This document shows, piece after piece, positions 38,845 to 50,429 of a DNA stretch of 64,000 bases. This stretch comes from Variovorax gossypii (GTDB lineage: Bacteria > Pseudomonadota > Gammaproteobacteria > Burkholderiales > Burkholderiaceae_C). The notes beneath the pieces are model-generated. The model was not told the DNA's origin and did no database searches. It saw nothing but the letters and a program-made list of their open reading frames with translations. The stretch spans positions 1,116,001 to 1,180,000 of the forward strand of contig NZ_RXOE01000002.1 in the NCBI RefSeq assembly GCF_003965815.1, given 5' to 3'. Within the stretch, counting starts at the first letter, position 1. Every line of letters starts with the position of its first letter. A program made the position numbers and the translations under genes.

Positions 38845-39965
38845 TGCCGGCGAAGCTCAAGGTCGGCGTCTCCATCTTCATCCGCAAGGGCGAGCAGAGC
38901 CTGTGGGAGAACGGCGTCTACCAGAACTGCCTGTTCCTCGTGATGCTGCTGCTGCGCTCGCCGCGCGTGGAAAGCGCGGTGCTCGTGGCCGGCGGCGGCG
39001 ACGGCGGTCCGGCGGACGCCACCAGCTTCCTCGCCGATTCGCCGGTGCTCATCATCGACATGGCCACTGCCGGGCAGCAGCTCGACCTCATGATCGAGAT
39101 GAGCGCCCAACTCGCCATGCCGTGGTCGACGGCCTTCCGCGAGCGCGGCGGCAAGATCGTCTCGATGCGCGTGGGCAACGACTACGTGATCGACATCGAG
39201 CGCATGATCTTCGACAAGCCGCACGGCCTGCTGATCTCGGGCGCGCCCTACGACGAGGTGTGGACGATTCCCGAGTACGAGGTGTCGTGCAAGCCCTATT
39301 TCGAGAGCACCTTCCGCGCGCCCGTGCGGCTCATGCCGCACCTGTGGAGCCCGATGGTGCTGGAGCGCGCCATGGCCCGCGCGCCGCAGAGCCCGCCCTT
39401 CGCCTACGAGCCAGGCCGCAAGCAATGGCGCGTGGCCATCTTCGAGCCCAACATCTGCATGGTGAAGACCAGCTTCATCCCCATGCTGGGCTGCGAGGCG
39501 GCGCATCGCGCGCAGCCGAGGCTCATCGAGAAGATGTGGGTCTTCAACAGCTTCCACCTGAAGGACAAGCCGCTGTTCGTGGGCTTCGCGCAGAGCCTGG
39601 ACATCGTGCAGCATGGCCTGGCCACCTTCGAGGGGCGCTTTCCCGTCTACCAGGTGATGCCCGGCAAGATCGACGCCGTGTTCGCGCACCACTGGGAGAA
39701 CGCGCAGAACTACGTCTACTACGAGGCGCTGTACGGAGGCTACCCGCTGATCCACAACTCGCACCTCATCGGCGACTGCGGCTACCGCTATCACGGCTTC
39801 GACTGCGAGGAGGGCGGCCTCGTGCTGCGGCGCGCCTTCGCCGAGCACGACGCCGACCTGCCTGCCTACCGCGAGCGCGCGCGCCGCTTCATCGCCACGC
39901 TCGACCCCGAGGGCGAGGAGAACGTGCGCGTCTACACCGCCGCCATCGAGAACCTTTACGCATGA
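38841..39965 (+). CDS. DUF2827 family protein, copy 3
   Basis: This 374-residue paralogue starts at ATG 38841 inside the stop of copy 2. Family motifs are LKVGVSIFIRKGEQSLWENG, IFEPNICMVKTSFIP, AVFAHHWENAQNYVYYEAL and GYPLIHNSHLIGDCGYRYHG. Compared with copies 1 and 2, the C-terminal motif has AHHWEN in place of SHQW(E/Q)N. Its stop overlaps an ATG (39962) of the following exported-protein gene. It is likely a second glycosyltransferase or a non-catalytic partner. Confidence 0.82.
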   Translation: MMPAKLKVGVSIFIRKGEQSLWENGVYQNCLFLVMLLLRSPRVESAVLVAGGGDGGPADATSFLADSPVLIIDMATAGQQLDLMIEMSAQLAMPWSTAFRERGGKIVSMRVGNDYVIDIERMIFDKPHGLLISGAPYDEVWTIPEYEVSCKPYFESTFRAPVRLMPHLWSPMVLERAMARAPQSPPFAYEPGRKQWRVAIFEPNICMVKTSFIPMLGCEAAHRAQPRLIEKMWVFNSFHLKDKPLFVGFAQSLDIVQHGLATFEGRFPVYQVMPGKIDAVFAHHWENAQNYVYYEALYGGYPLIHNSHLIGDCGYRYHGFDCEEGGLVLRRAFAEHDADLPAYRERARRFIATLDPEGEENVRVYTAAIENLYA

Positions 39966-39973
39966 GGACCGGT

Positions 39974-40588
39974 ATGAAACCGACCCCACGATTCCCCCGC
40001 CTGCTGCTCGCCATCCTGGCGTGGGCCGCCGCCGGCGCCGCGTTCGCCCAGGGCGTGCTGGTGCCGCAGGCGCCGCCCGCGCAGCCGCAGGACACGCTCA
40101 CGCGCGCCGCCACCAGCGTGGGCGTCAAGCGCTGCCTGCCGGCGATCACGCGGCTTTCCACGCTCACCGTGCAGGGCAGCCGCAGCCACGACGTGCTGCT
40201 CGACTGGGACCGCAAGCGTCCCGACGGCGGGCCGATGTTCTCGCTGATCGGCATGGAGTTTCCGAACGCCGGCGTGGCCGCGTCGATCACCGCCGTTCCC
40301 GACGACAGCGGTGCCTGCACCGTGTCGGCCGAGCGCATCTCGGTCGCGCCCTTCACCTGCGCGAGCGTCGGCCAACAGGAACTCTCGACCTACAAGATGA
40401 CCCGGCTGCTGCCCAACTACACGGTCTACACCGACGAGAAGGAGCCGACCTCGTCGGTCTCGCTCATCGATTCGCCGCCGGGCTGCCTCATCATCCGGCG
40501 CTATGTGGAGTACGGCTGGCGGGACCCCGCCGCAGCGGGGGCGTCGCCTGCTGGCGCAGCTGCTGCCCAGCCGCCGAAGAAGCGATAG
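39974..40588 (+). CDS. Exported protein of unknown function in the adhesin locus
   Basis: A 204-residue protein with a signal peptide (LLLAILAWAAAGAAFA, cleavage near AFA). I prefer ATG 39974 (MKPTPRF) over 39962 because an AGGA ribosome-binding site precedes it. The mature part has four cysteines (VKRCLPAI, GACTVSA, FTCASV, PGCLII), suggesting two disulfides, and a Pro/Ala tail. I do not recognise the family. Overlap with DUF2827 copy 3 makes it part of that operon. A periplasmic chaperone or assembly factor for the adhesin is possible. Confidence 0.75.
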   Translation: MKPTPRFPRLLLAILAWAAAGAAFAQGVLVPQAPPAQPQDTLTRAATSVGVKRCLPAITRLSTLTVQGSRSHDVLLDWDRKRPDGGPMFSLIGMEFPNAGVAASITAVPDDSGACTVSAERISVAPFTCASVGQQELSTYKMTRLLPNYTVYTDEKEPTSSVSLIDSPPGCLIIRRYVEYGWRDPAAAGASPAGAAAAQPPKKR

Positions 40589-40703
40589 GCGTCCGTCTCC
40601 GACAAGCGGGGAGGCCCTTGGCTGGCCCCTGGGGCTCGCCGTGGGCCTGAAGAATGGTTTCGATCCGCGCGAGTCCACCATTCGTCGCGGCAGGAGACGC
40701 ACC

Positions 40704-42977
40704 ATGCCTCTGGCTTCACTGATCGGCCGATGGGCCATGCAGCCCTTCTCGAAGGCGCTGCCGCCGCTGGGCGACACCGAGCGCGCGGCGCTGGAGGCCG
40801 GCACGGTCGGTTTCGAAGGAAGGCTCTTCGCGGGTCGGCCCGACTTCGATGTACTGGCCGCCATGGGCCCGAACCGGCTCGACGAGCGCGAGCAGCGATT
40901 TCTCGACAACGAAGTGCGCGAGCTGTGCCGCATGCTCGACGACCATGCCATCGACGAGGCGCACGACCTGCCGCCCGAGGTGTGGCGCTACCTGCGCGAG
41001 AAACGCTTCTTCGGGATGATCATTCCCGAGGAGTTCGGCGGCCTCGGCTTCGGCCACCATGCGCATGCGACCGTGGTGGCGCGTATCGCGACCGTGAACG
41101 TGGCGACGGCCGTCACGGTCATGGTGCCCAATTCGCTCGGCCCGGCCGAACTGCTGCTGCGCTACGGCACCAACGTGCAGAAGGCCCACTACCTGCCGCG
41201 CCTCGCGGATGGCCGCGAGCTGCCGTGTTTCGGGCTGACCTCGCCCTATGCGGGCTCCGACGCGGCATCGATCCCCGACCGCGGCGTGCTGGTCGAGCGC
41301 GAGATCGGCGGGCGCACGAAGCGCGGCTTCCTCGTCGATTTCGACAAGCGCTACATCACGCTCGCGCCGGTCGCCACCTTGGTGGGGCTGGCCTTCCATG
41401 CCATCGACGAAAGCAGGCCGGAAGGCGAGCGCGAACTGGGCATTACCTGCGCGCTGATTCCCGTGCCGCAGGCGGGCATGGAGATCGGCCGTCGCCACCA
41501 TCCGATGGACAGCGCCTTCATGAACGGCCCGATTCGCGGCCGCCAGGTGTTCGTGCCCATGGAATGGATCATCGGCGGCGAGCCGCAGGTCGGCCAGGGC
41601 TGGCGCATGCTGATGGAGTGCCTGGCCGCGGGTCGCGCCATATCGCTGCCGGCGCTGGGCTCGGCGATGCAGCAGACGGCGCTGTACGTGGCCAACGGCT
41701 ACGGCCGGATCCGCGAGCAGTTCGGCATGCCGGTGGGCAGGTTCCATGCGGTCGCGGGGCTGGTGGCGCAGATGTCGGCCGAGCTCTATGCCTCCGATGC
41801 CGCTCGGCGCTTCACGGCGGCCGCACTCGACAAGGGCGAGCGGCCCAGCGTGGCCAGCGCCATCCTCAAGGTGCAGCTGACCGAGGCGGGGCGGCGCGCG
41901 GTGAACCGCGGCATGGACATCCTCGGCGGCAAGGGGATCATCTCGGGCCCGTCGAACCTGCTCGGCGTGGCCTATCGGCAGGCGCCGATCGCGATCACGG
42001 TGGAGGGCGCGAACATCCTCACGCGCGCGCTGATCGTGTTCGGGCAGGGCGCGGTGCGGTGCCATCCGCATGTGCTCGACGAAATGGCCGCCGTGCAGGC
42101 CGGGGACGAGAAGGCGCTCGGCAAGGCCTTGATGGCGCACGGCAGGCATGTGGCACTGAACCTGTGGCGCAGCCTTTTCGCAGCGCCGGTGCTCGGATCG
42201 CCGCCAGACGACCTGATGCACGAGGCGCGGCTCATCGCGCGCATGAGCGCCAAGTACGCGCTCACGGCCGACCTCGCGATGGGCCTGCTCGGCGGCAAGC
42301 TCAAGCGCATGGAGCTGCTGTCGGCGCGCCTGGGCGACGTGCTTGCGCATCTCTACCTGGCCAGCGCCTGCGTGTGGCGCTACCGGGTCGAGGTGGCGCC
42401 CGAGATGCTGCCTTTCGCACGGGCGGCGATCCGCCTTCAGATCGACGAGGCCGGAAGCATCCTGCGCGACCTCTACGCGAACCTGCCGACCGCCGGGCGG
42501 CGCGTGATCGGCGCGCTGGTGCTGCGCCGCACCGCGCACCTGGCGCCGCTGCGCGACGTGCAGCTGCTCGAGCTGGCGGAGCTGCTGCGCAAGGAACCGC
42601 GCATCGTCGCGCGCCTGGCGCCGGACCTGAGCGAGCCCGCGGCGGGCGGCCTGCTCGACCTGATGCACGCGATGGAACTGGGCACGAAGCTCGGCGAGGG
42701 CACGGCCGCGCTCAACAAGGTGCTGCGCCGCACGAATTCGCTCGAGGAGGCCGCCAGTTCGGCGCCCGACCCCGAGCTGGCGCTGGCCTACCTGAAGGCG
42801 GCGGACAAGGTCATCCAGGTCGACGACTTCGAGGGCCCGCCGCGCGATGCGCAGGGCAGGGCGGACCTCAGGCCGGCTGCTGCTGTTGCTGCTGCTGCGC
42901 CACCAGGGCAGCCAGCGCAGCCGCCGTCTGCTCGTCCGCCGGAAAGAACGATTCCACCGCGAGTTCCTGCAGCGTGA
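40704..42977 (+). CDS. fadE: FadE-type acyl-CoA dehydrogenase
   Basis: This 757-residue enzyme performs the first step of fatty acid β-oxidation. The ATG at 40704 has a CAGGAG ribosome-binding site; the frame is open upstream but that extension overlaps the exported-protein gene. Acyl-CoA dehydrogenase domains fill about 80-480 (IIPEEFGGLGFG, CFGLTSPYAGSDAAS, DILGGKGIISGPSN), followed by the FadE-specific C-terminal DUF1974 region. It is somewhat shorter than E. coli FadE. Its 3' end overlaps the convergent XRE gene by 110 bp. Confidence 0.88.
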   Translation: MPLASLIGRWAMQPFSKALPPLGDTERAALEAGTVGFEGRLFAGRPDFDVLAAMGPNRLDEREQRFLDNEVRELCRMLDDHAIDEAHDLPPEVWRYLREKRFFGMIIPEEFGGLGFGHHAHATVVARIATVNVATAVTVMVPNSLGPAELLLRYGTNVQKAHYLPRLADGRELPCFGLTSPYAGSDAASIPDRGVLVEREIGGRTKRGFLVDFDKRYITLAPVATLVGLAFHAIDESRPEGERELGITCALIPVPQAGMEIGRRHHPMDSAFMNGPIRGRQVFVPMEWIIGGEPQVGQGWRMLMECLAAGRAISLPALGSAMQQTALYVANGYGRIREQFGMPVGRFHAVAGLVAQMSAELYASDAARRFTAAALDKGERPSVASAILKVQLTEAGRRAVNRGMDILGGKGIISGPSNLLGVAYRQAPIAITVEGANILTRALIVFGQGAVRCHPHVLDEMAAVQAGDEKALGKALMAHGRHVALNLWRSLFAAPVLGSPPDDLMHEARLIARMSAKYALTADLAMGLLGGKLKRMELLSARLGDVLAHLYLASACVWRYRVEVAPEMLPFARAAIRLQIDEAGSILRDLYANLPTAGRRVIGALVLRRTAHLAPLRDVQLLELAELLRKEPRIVARLAPDLSEPAAGGLLDLMHAMELGTKLGEGTAALNKVLRRTNSLEEAASSAPDPELALAYLKAADKVIQVDDFEGPPRDAQGRADLRPAAAVAAAAPPGQPAQPPSARPPERTIPPRVPAA

Positions 42978-43728
42978 CGTCCACCGGCGTGCCGAAGATC
43001 GTGGTGGTGCTGATGAAGCTCAGCATGCCGCTGGGCATGACCACCTGGAAAGGCACGGCGACCGCCGACAGCGCGGTGTCGATGACGGGCGCGTCGTGGC
43101 TCACGGCCGGCGGCGGATAGGCCTCCAGTTCGTCGTGCAGTGCCTGCAGCACCGCGTCGCCGGTGGCGGCGATCTGCTGCTGCAGCCTTTCGAGCAGGTG
43201 GACGCGCCACTGCGCGAGGTTGGCGATGCGCGGCGCCACGCCTTCCGGGTGCAGGCTCAGGCGCAGCACGTTGATCGGCGGCTTCAGCAGCTCGGGCGCG
43301 GCGCCCTCCATGAGCAGCGGCACCAGCGCGTTGTGCGCGACCAGATTCCAGTGGCGGTCCACGGCCAGCGCCGGAAAGGGCTCGTGGCCTTTAAGCACCA
43401 GGTCGATGGCCCGGCGCGCGGAGGCCATGGCCGGATCGTCCAGCGAGCGCTGCCTGTACATCGGCGCGAAGCCGGCCGCCACCAGCAGGGCGTTGCGCTC
43501 GCGCAGCGGAACCTCGAGCCGCTCGGCCAGGCGCAGCACCATCTCGCGGCTGGGCGCGGCGCGGCCGGTCTCGACGTAGCTCAGGTGGCGGGTCGAGACC
43601 TCGGCCTCCTGCGCCAGGTCGAGCTGGCTCAGGCGGCGATGGGTGCGCCAGTGCCGCAGGTGGACGCCGAAGGGATCGCGCGCGCCGGGCTGGCCGGCCT
43701 TGGACGAGTGGGAGTGGGTTGTGCTCAT
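42868..43728 (-). CDS. XRE-family regulator with MmyB-like ligand domain
   Basis: This 286-residue regulator has an N-terminal helix-turn-helix (about 24-80, LSQLDLAQEAEVSTRHLSYV) and a C-terminal MmyB-type domain (about 105-265, AVDRHWNLVAHN). This combination is common in actinobacteria and proteobacteria near oxidoreductase genes. It ends in a tract of seven or more glutamines (QQQQQQQ). It is divergent from a small membrane-protein gene, its likely target, and overlaps fadE tail to tail. Confidence 0.88.
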   Translation of the reverse strand: MSTTHSHSSKAGQPGARDPFGVHLRHWRTHRRLSQLDLAQEAEVSTRHLSYVETGRAAPSREMVLRLAERLEVPLRERNALLVAAGFAPMYRQRSLDDPAMASARRAIDLVLKGHEPFPALAVDRHWNLVAHNALVPLLMEGAAPELLKPPINVLRLSLHPEGVAPRIANLAQWRVHLLERLQQQIAATGDAVLQALHDELEAYPPPAVSHDAPVIDTALSAVAVPFQVVMPSGMLSFISTTTIFGTPVDVTLQELAVESFFPADEQTAAALAALVAQQQQQQQPA

Positions 43729-43862
43729 GGGGCCGCATTCTGGCGCGGCTACGGCGCGCCGCCATGACCTCCCAGGTCATCGACCCGATGCACGCCAGCC
43801 GGAATCATCGACCCCAACGCGGCAGGACCGGCTTGCAGCGTAACCACCCAAGGAGAGATTCC

Positions 43863-44297
43863 ATGTCCGTCTTCGCATCCCCCCGCTTCCTGCCCAACGT
43901 GATGTGGGCCGACGCCGCCTCCTGCGCCGCGACCGGCGCGCTGCAGGTGGCTTTCACCGACGCGCTGGCTCGCCTGACCGGGCTGCCCGCGCCGCTGCTC
44001 ATGGGCACCGGCGTGTTCCTGCTGGTCTACGCGGCCATGGCGGCCTTCATGGCCAGCCGCGCCACGCCGCCGCGCATGCTGATCGGCCTCGTCGTCGTCG
44101 GCAATTTCGGCTGGGCCGTGGCCTGCATCTCGCTGCTGGTGAGCGGCATCTTTCCGGTCACAGCCGTCGGCGTGGCCTGGGTGCTGGCGCAGGCCGTGTG
44201 CGTGATCGTGCTGGCCGAGCTGCAGTGGACCGGGCTGCGCCGCAGCCGCGGCGGCGCGCGCCCCGCCGCGAGCCTGACGCCGGCCGGCCGCTGGTGA
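43863..44297 (+). CDS. Small four-span membrane protein
   Basis: A 144-residue protein starting at 43863 (MSVFASPRFLPNVMWADAAS), after an AAGGAGAG ribosome-binding site. It has about four hydrophobic helices (about 15-37, 45-62, 70-95, 100-120) and a basic C-terminal tail. I do not recognise a precise family. It is divergent from the XRE gene with 134 bp between starts, so it is probably controlled by that regulator. Confidence 0.72.
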   Translation: MSVFASPRFLPNVMWADAASCAATGALQVAFTDALARLTGLPAPLLMGTGVFLLVYAAMAAFMASRATPPRMLIGLVVVGNFGWAVACISLLVSGIFPVTAVGVAWVLAQAVCVIVLAELQWTGLRRSRGGARPAASLTPAGRW

Positions 44298-44465
44298 GCC
44301 CCCGCGATGCCCGCGGCGCCCCTGTTTCCCGTGTTTTTCGCGATGAGGAACAGGGGGCCGGACATGGCGCCGGAAGAGGCCAGCAGGGGAGAAGACCGAC
44401 TACAACGGTTGACATTCATCCCTGCTATCTTTGAGAGGCTTCCACGAACAAACAGGAGTCTCTCT

Positions 44466-47330
<2,865 letters not shown>

Positions 47331-47389
47331 CCCCCCGGGCTTCTCGCACTTCGCGTCGCTTCTCCCTCCTCGCGAAGGGGGAGCCCGTC

Positions 47390-48856
47390 CTATTTCGGGA
47401 TGCCGTCGAGGCGTTGCGCGAGGCGGTCGAGCACGGGACGGATCTTCTCGCCGACGCTGATCTGCGGGTTCGAGAAGCCGTCTTCCTTGCCGCCCTCGAT
47501 CTCGCGCTGCTTGATCACCGGCACGGCCGCGGCGAAGGCGGCCTCGAAGGAGCGGGTCTTGCGCAGCTGCTCGTCGAACATCGCGCGGCCGAAGAAGGTC
47601 AGCTCGGACAGCCGGCCGCATCCGTACGAGGTGTGGGTGGCGTCGGCGGCGGTCATCACCAGCGTGTCCTCGCCGGCCAGCGGTTCGATCCACCCTCCCG
47701 AGTAGCAGGCCGAGACCGCCACCACCCGGTGGCGGATGCCGGCGCCGTCGAGTTCCTCGCGCAGCTCCTCCGGCGTGAGCCACGGCACCGTGAGCGGCCA
47801 GTGCGCCGCTGCCAGCCTGTGGTCGCGCGCACCGTGCGAGGTGAGGTAGATCACCAGCACGTCGTTCTCGCGGTCCATGCGCGCGGCCAGCGCGGCGATG
47901 GCCCGGCGCAGGTTGAGCGGCGTGGCCCAGGGCAGCGTCTCGGCGGTGGTCGCGTGGTTCATGAGGTGGATCACGCGGCCCCTGGCGTCGAAGCGTTCCT
48001 CCAGCACCTGGGTGACCATGTTGCTCTCGCGCAGGAACACGTCTTCCGATGCATAGGGCGCGAACACCAGCCCGTAGACGTTGGTCTCTCCCGGCTTGCC
48101 TGCCGGAAGGGCCTCGACCGTGCGTTCCCACACGGCCTGCTGCTGTTCGAAGAGCTCCTGCGTCAGCTCCATGCGCGGGCGCTCGGGCTCGGCCGACGCG
48201 CTGCCGTCGGGCAGCCACATGCGTTCCTGCGTGTAGAGCGATTGCACGAAAGTCAGCGCCAGCAGCGCCATGAATGCGGGCGCGAAGAGCGCGAGCCGCC
48301 AGCGCGTGGCGGCATCGCGCGCGGTGAGGCGCACCAGCGCCACGATCAACCACGCGCACCCGAGGCCGAACACGATCCAGTAGCCGCGCGAGTTCGCGAG
48401 CACCGAAGGCAGCCAGCCGCGCGCATAGCCCAGGGCCAGCAGGCAGAGCAGCAGGTTGGCCGGGAACATCGTCCAGGTGGCCAGCGCGAACCAGCGCGCC
48501 AGTCCGCCGCCGCGGGCCCCTCCGGACAGCGCGAACCAGCCCAGCCAAGCGAGCACCGCCAGCACCCAGAGCGTGTTGAGGCCGACGCTTGCTTGAAGGC
48601 TGGCAGGGCCGGCGATCTCGAGCCGCGCCAATCCGGTCCAGGCGAGCTCGGGCAGCAGCACGAGCAACAGCAGTTGCCAGGGAGCGGGGCGGGCGTCGAC
48701 GCGCGGATCCAGCAGGCATGCGGCGCGCAGGCCGCCGACGATCCAGCGCAGCAGGCCCGCGCGCGGCGTGGCGTCCGGCACGGCGGGCGGCGGAGTGTTT
48801 GCCTCCACGGCGTTTTCGGAAGAAGGCTGCTGCGGTGCGATGATGTCCTCGGGCAT
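47390..48856 (-). CDS. Membrane-anchored C13 (legumain-like) peptidase
   Basis: A 488-residue protein with about five membrane spans in its first 220 residues and a C-terminal clan CD (caspase/legumain-type) protease domain. The catalytic dyad is visible: His341 in TSHGAR and Cys384 in VSACYSGGW, 43 residues apart as in family C13. The orientation of the protease domain (periplasm or cytoplasm) cannot be decided. I used the ATG at 48856; 48868 is an alternative. It is divergent from a phosphodiesterase gene with a 78-bp gap. Substrates are unknown. Confidence 0.85.
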   Translation of the reverse strand: MPEDIIAPQQPSSENAVEANTPPPAVPDATPRAGLLRWIVGGLRAACLLDPRVDARPAPWQLLLLVLLPELAWTGLARLEIAGPASLQASVGLNTLWVLAVLAWLGWFALSGGARGGGLARWFALATWTMFPANLLLCLLALGYARGWLPSVLANSRGYWIVFGLGCAWLIVALVRLTARDAATRWRLALFAPAFMALLALTFVQSLYTQERMWLPDGSASAEPERPRMELTQELFEQQQAVWERTVEALPAGKPGETNVYGLVFAPYASEDVFLRESNMVTQVLEERFDARGRVIHLMNHATTAETLPWATPLNLRRAIAALAARMDRENDVLVIYLTSHGARDHRLAAAHWPLTVPWLTPEELREELDGAGIRHRVVAVSACYSGGWIEPLAGEDTLVMTAADATHTSYGCGRLSELTFFGRAMFDEQLRKTRSFEAAFAAAVPVIKQREIEGGKEDGFSNPQISVGEKIRPVLDRLAQRLDGIPK

Positions 48857-48934
48857 GGCGCCGATCATGCCCCTGCCGGGCGCGTTTTCCTCAACAACCT
48901 TCTTCCTCTTCCTCCTCTTCTTCCCGCTCCTCCC

Positions 48935-49396
48935 ATGCTTCGCATCGGCCTGATCTCCGACACCCACGGACTGCTGCGCCCCGAGGCGCTCGCCTTCCTG
49001 AAGGGAAGCGACTTCATCATCCATGGCGGCGACATCGGCAACGCGGAAATCCTCGAGACGCTCGCGGCCATCGCGCCGCTGACGGTCGTGCGCGGCAACA
49101 ACGACCGCGAAGCCTGGGCGGGCGGCATCGCGGAGACCGAGCTGGTGAAGTTCGGCGACGTGCGCCTCTACGCGATCCACGACCTTGCGCAAATCGACAT
49201 CGATCCGCGCGCGGCCGGCGTGCGCGTCGTGGTCTCGGGCCATTCGCACAAGCCTAAGGTGGAGGAGCGCGACGGGGTGCTCTACGTCAATCCGGGCAGC
49301 GCGGGGCCGCGGCGGTTCAGGCTGCCGATCGCGGTGGCCGAGCTGCGGATCGACGGCGGCACCGTCGACGCGCGCATCGTCGAACTGCCGGCCTGA
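48935..49396 (+). CDS. YfcE/MJ0936-type metallophosphoesterase
   Basis: A 153-residue calcineurin-like phosphodiesterase. All metal-binding motifs are present: D-x-H in LISDTHGLL, GGDIGN, RGNNDREAW, and the closing VSGHSHKPK. The start at 48935 gives the usual MLRIGLISDTHG. Family members hydrolyse phosphodiesters in vitro; the physiological substrate is unknown. Confidence 0.9.
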   Translation: MLRIGLISDTHGLLRPEALAFLKGSDFIIHGGDIGNAEILETLAAIAPLTVVRGNNDREAWAGGIAETELVKFGDVRLYAIHDLAQIDIDPRAAGVRVVVSGHSHKPKVEERDGVLYVNPGSAGPRRFRLPIAVAELRIDGGTVDARIVELPA

Positions 49397-49418
49397 AACC
49401 CCCGCCTCCGGGAGGAGG

Positions 49419-49467
49419 CAATCATTACCATTCGGCAAGAAAAGCCCAAAGATGAGAATGTTTCTTA
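49419..49467. promoter_or_regulatory. Fur-like sites upstream of efeU
   Basis: TGAGAAT-G-TTTCTTA (49453-49467) fits the Fur 7-1-7 model at 12 of 14 arm positions versus TGAGAAT-N-ATTCTCA. An ATCATTACCATT stretch just before it (49421-49432) resembles another Fur hexamer array. They end 118 bp before efeU. Iron-repressed control is inferred. Confidence 0.5.
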
Positions 49468-49584
49468 TTTGATGGGATATGCTCGTCCGCTCCTCCACGG
49501 AGCCAGGACCAAAGGCGAACGCAGATGCGAGCGCCGATCCATGCCGGCTCCGGAGGGCCTTGATTGCCTCCATTTCCGAAGCCG

Positions 49585-50421
49585 ATGCTCATCCCTTTTC
49601 TCATCATGCTGCGCGAAGGCATCGAAGCCGCGCTGATCGTCGGCATCGTCGCCAGTTACCTCAAGCAGAGCGGACGCGGCGCGCTGATGCCCGCGGTGTG
49701 GGTCGGCGTGCTGCTGGCCACCGCGCTGTCGCTGTTCGCGGGCGCCGGCCTGCAGCTGCTGGCGGCCGAATTCCCGCAGAAGCAGCAGGAGCTGTTCGAG
49801 GGCGTGGTCGGGCTGATCGCGGTGGTCATGCTGACCTCGATGGTGTTCTGGATGCGCAAGGCCGCGCGCTCCATCAAGGGCGAGCTGCAGGCCTCCATCG
49901 ACAAGGCGCTGAGCAAGGGGGCCGACGGCCAGGGCTGGGCGCTGATCGGCATGGTGTTCCTCGCCGTGGCGCGCGAAGGACTGGAGTCGGTGTTCTTCCT
50001 GCTGGCCGTGTTCCAGCAGAGCAGCGGCTGGGAGGCACCGGTGGGTGCGCTGGCCGGCATCGCCGTGTCGGTGGCGATCGGCTGGGGCCTCTATTCGGGC
50101 GGCGTGAGGCTCGACCTGCGGCGCTTCTTCCGCTTCACCGGCCTCTTCATCCTGCTGGTGGCCGCGGGCCTGCTGGCCGGCGTGCTGCGCAAGCTCCATG
50201 AGGGCGGCGTGTGGAACCACCTGCAGACGGTGGTGTTCGACATGAGCACCACGCTGCCGATGGACAGCCCCCTTGGCGCCGTGCTCTCGGGCCTGCTGGG
50301 CTACCAGGCCGCGCCCGTGGTGGGCGAGGTCGTCGTCTACCTGGCCTTCCTGGCCGTCTCCCTGTTCTTCTTCCTGCGTTCGGCCCCGGCGCCTGCGCCT
50401 CGCGCGGCTGTGGCCCGCTGA
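49585..50421 (+). CDS. efeU: FTR1-family iron permease EfeU
   Basis: This 278-residue inner-membrane permease has seven likely spans. The two R-E-x-x-E iron-passage motifs are present: REGIE at residues 10-14 and REGLE near 132. The ATG at 49585 (MLIPFLIMLREGIEAALIVG) matches the family start; an in-frame TTG 21 bp upstream is less likely. It heads efeU-efeO-efeB-efeM with short gaps. Confidence 0.95.
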   Translation: MLIPFLIMLREGIEAALIVGIVASYLKQSGRGALMPAVWVGVLLATALSLFAGAGLQLLAAEFPQKQQELFEGVVGLIAVVMLTSMVFWMRKAARSIKGELQASIDKALSKGADGQGWALIGMVFLAVAREGLESVFFLLAVFQQSSGWEAPVGALAGIAVSVAIGWGLYSGGVRLDLRRFFRFTGLFILLVAAGLLAGVLRKLHEGGVWNHLQTVVFDMSTTLPMDSPLGAVLSGLLGYQAAPVVGEVVVYLAFLAVSLFFFLRSAPAPAPRAAVAR

Positions 50422-50429
50422 AACCCGCA

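Noticed and set aside
40503..40703. An N-terminal extension of FadE to 824 residues
   Set aside because: The extension overlaps the exported-protein gene and is low-complexity; ATG 40704 has a proper ribosome-binding site.
44409..44430. TTGACA before acnA as a σ70 promoter
   Set aside because: No -10 element at proper spacing; the nearest TATCTT is only 11 bp away.
49564..49584. TTG start for EfeU
   Set aside because: The ATG at 49585 gives the conserved family N-terminus directly before the REGIE motif.
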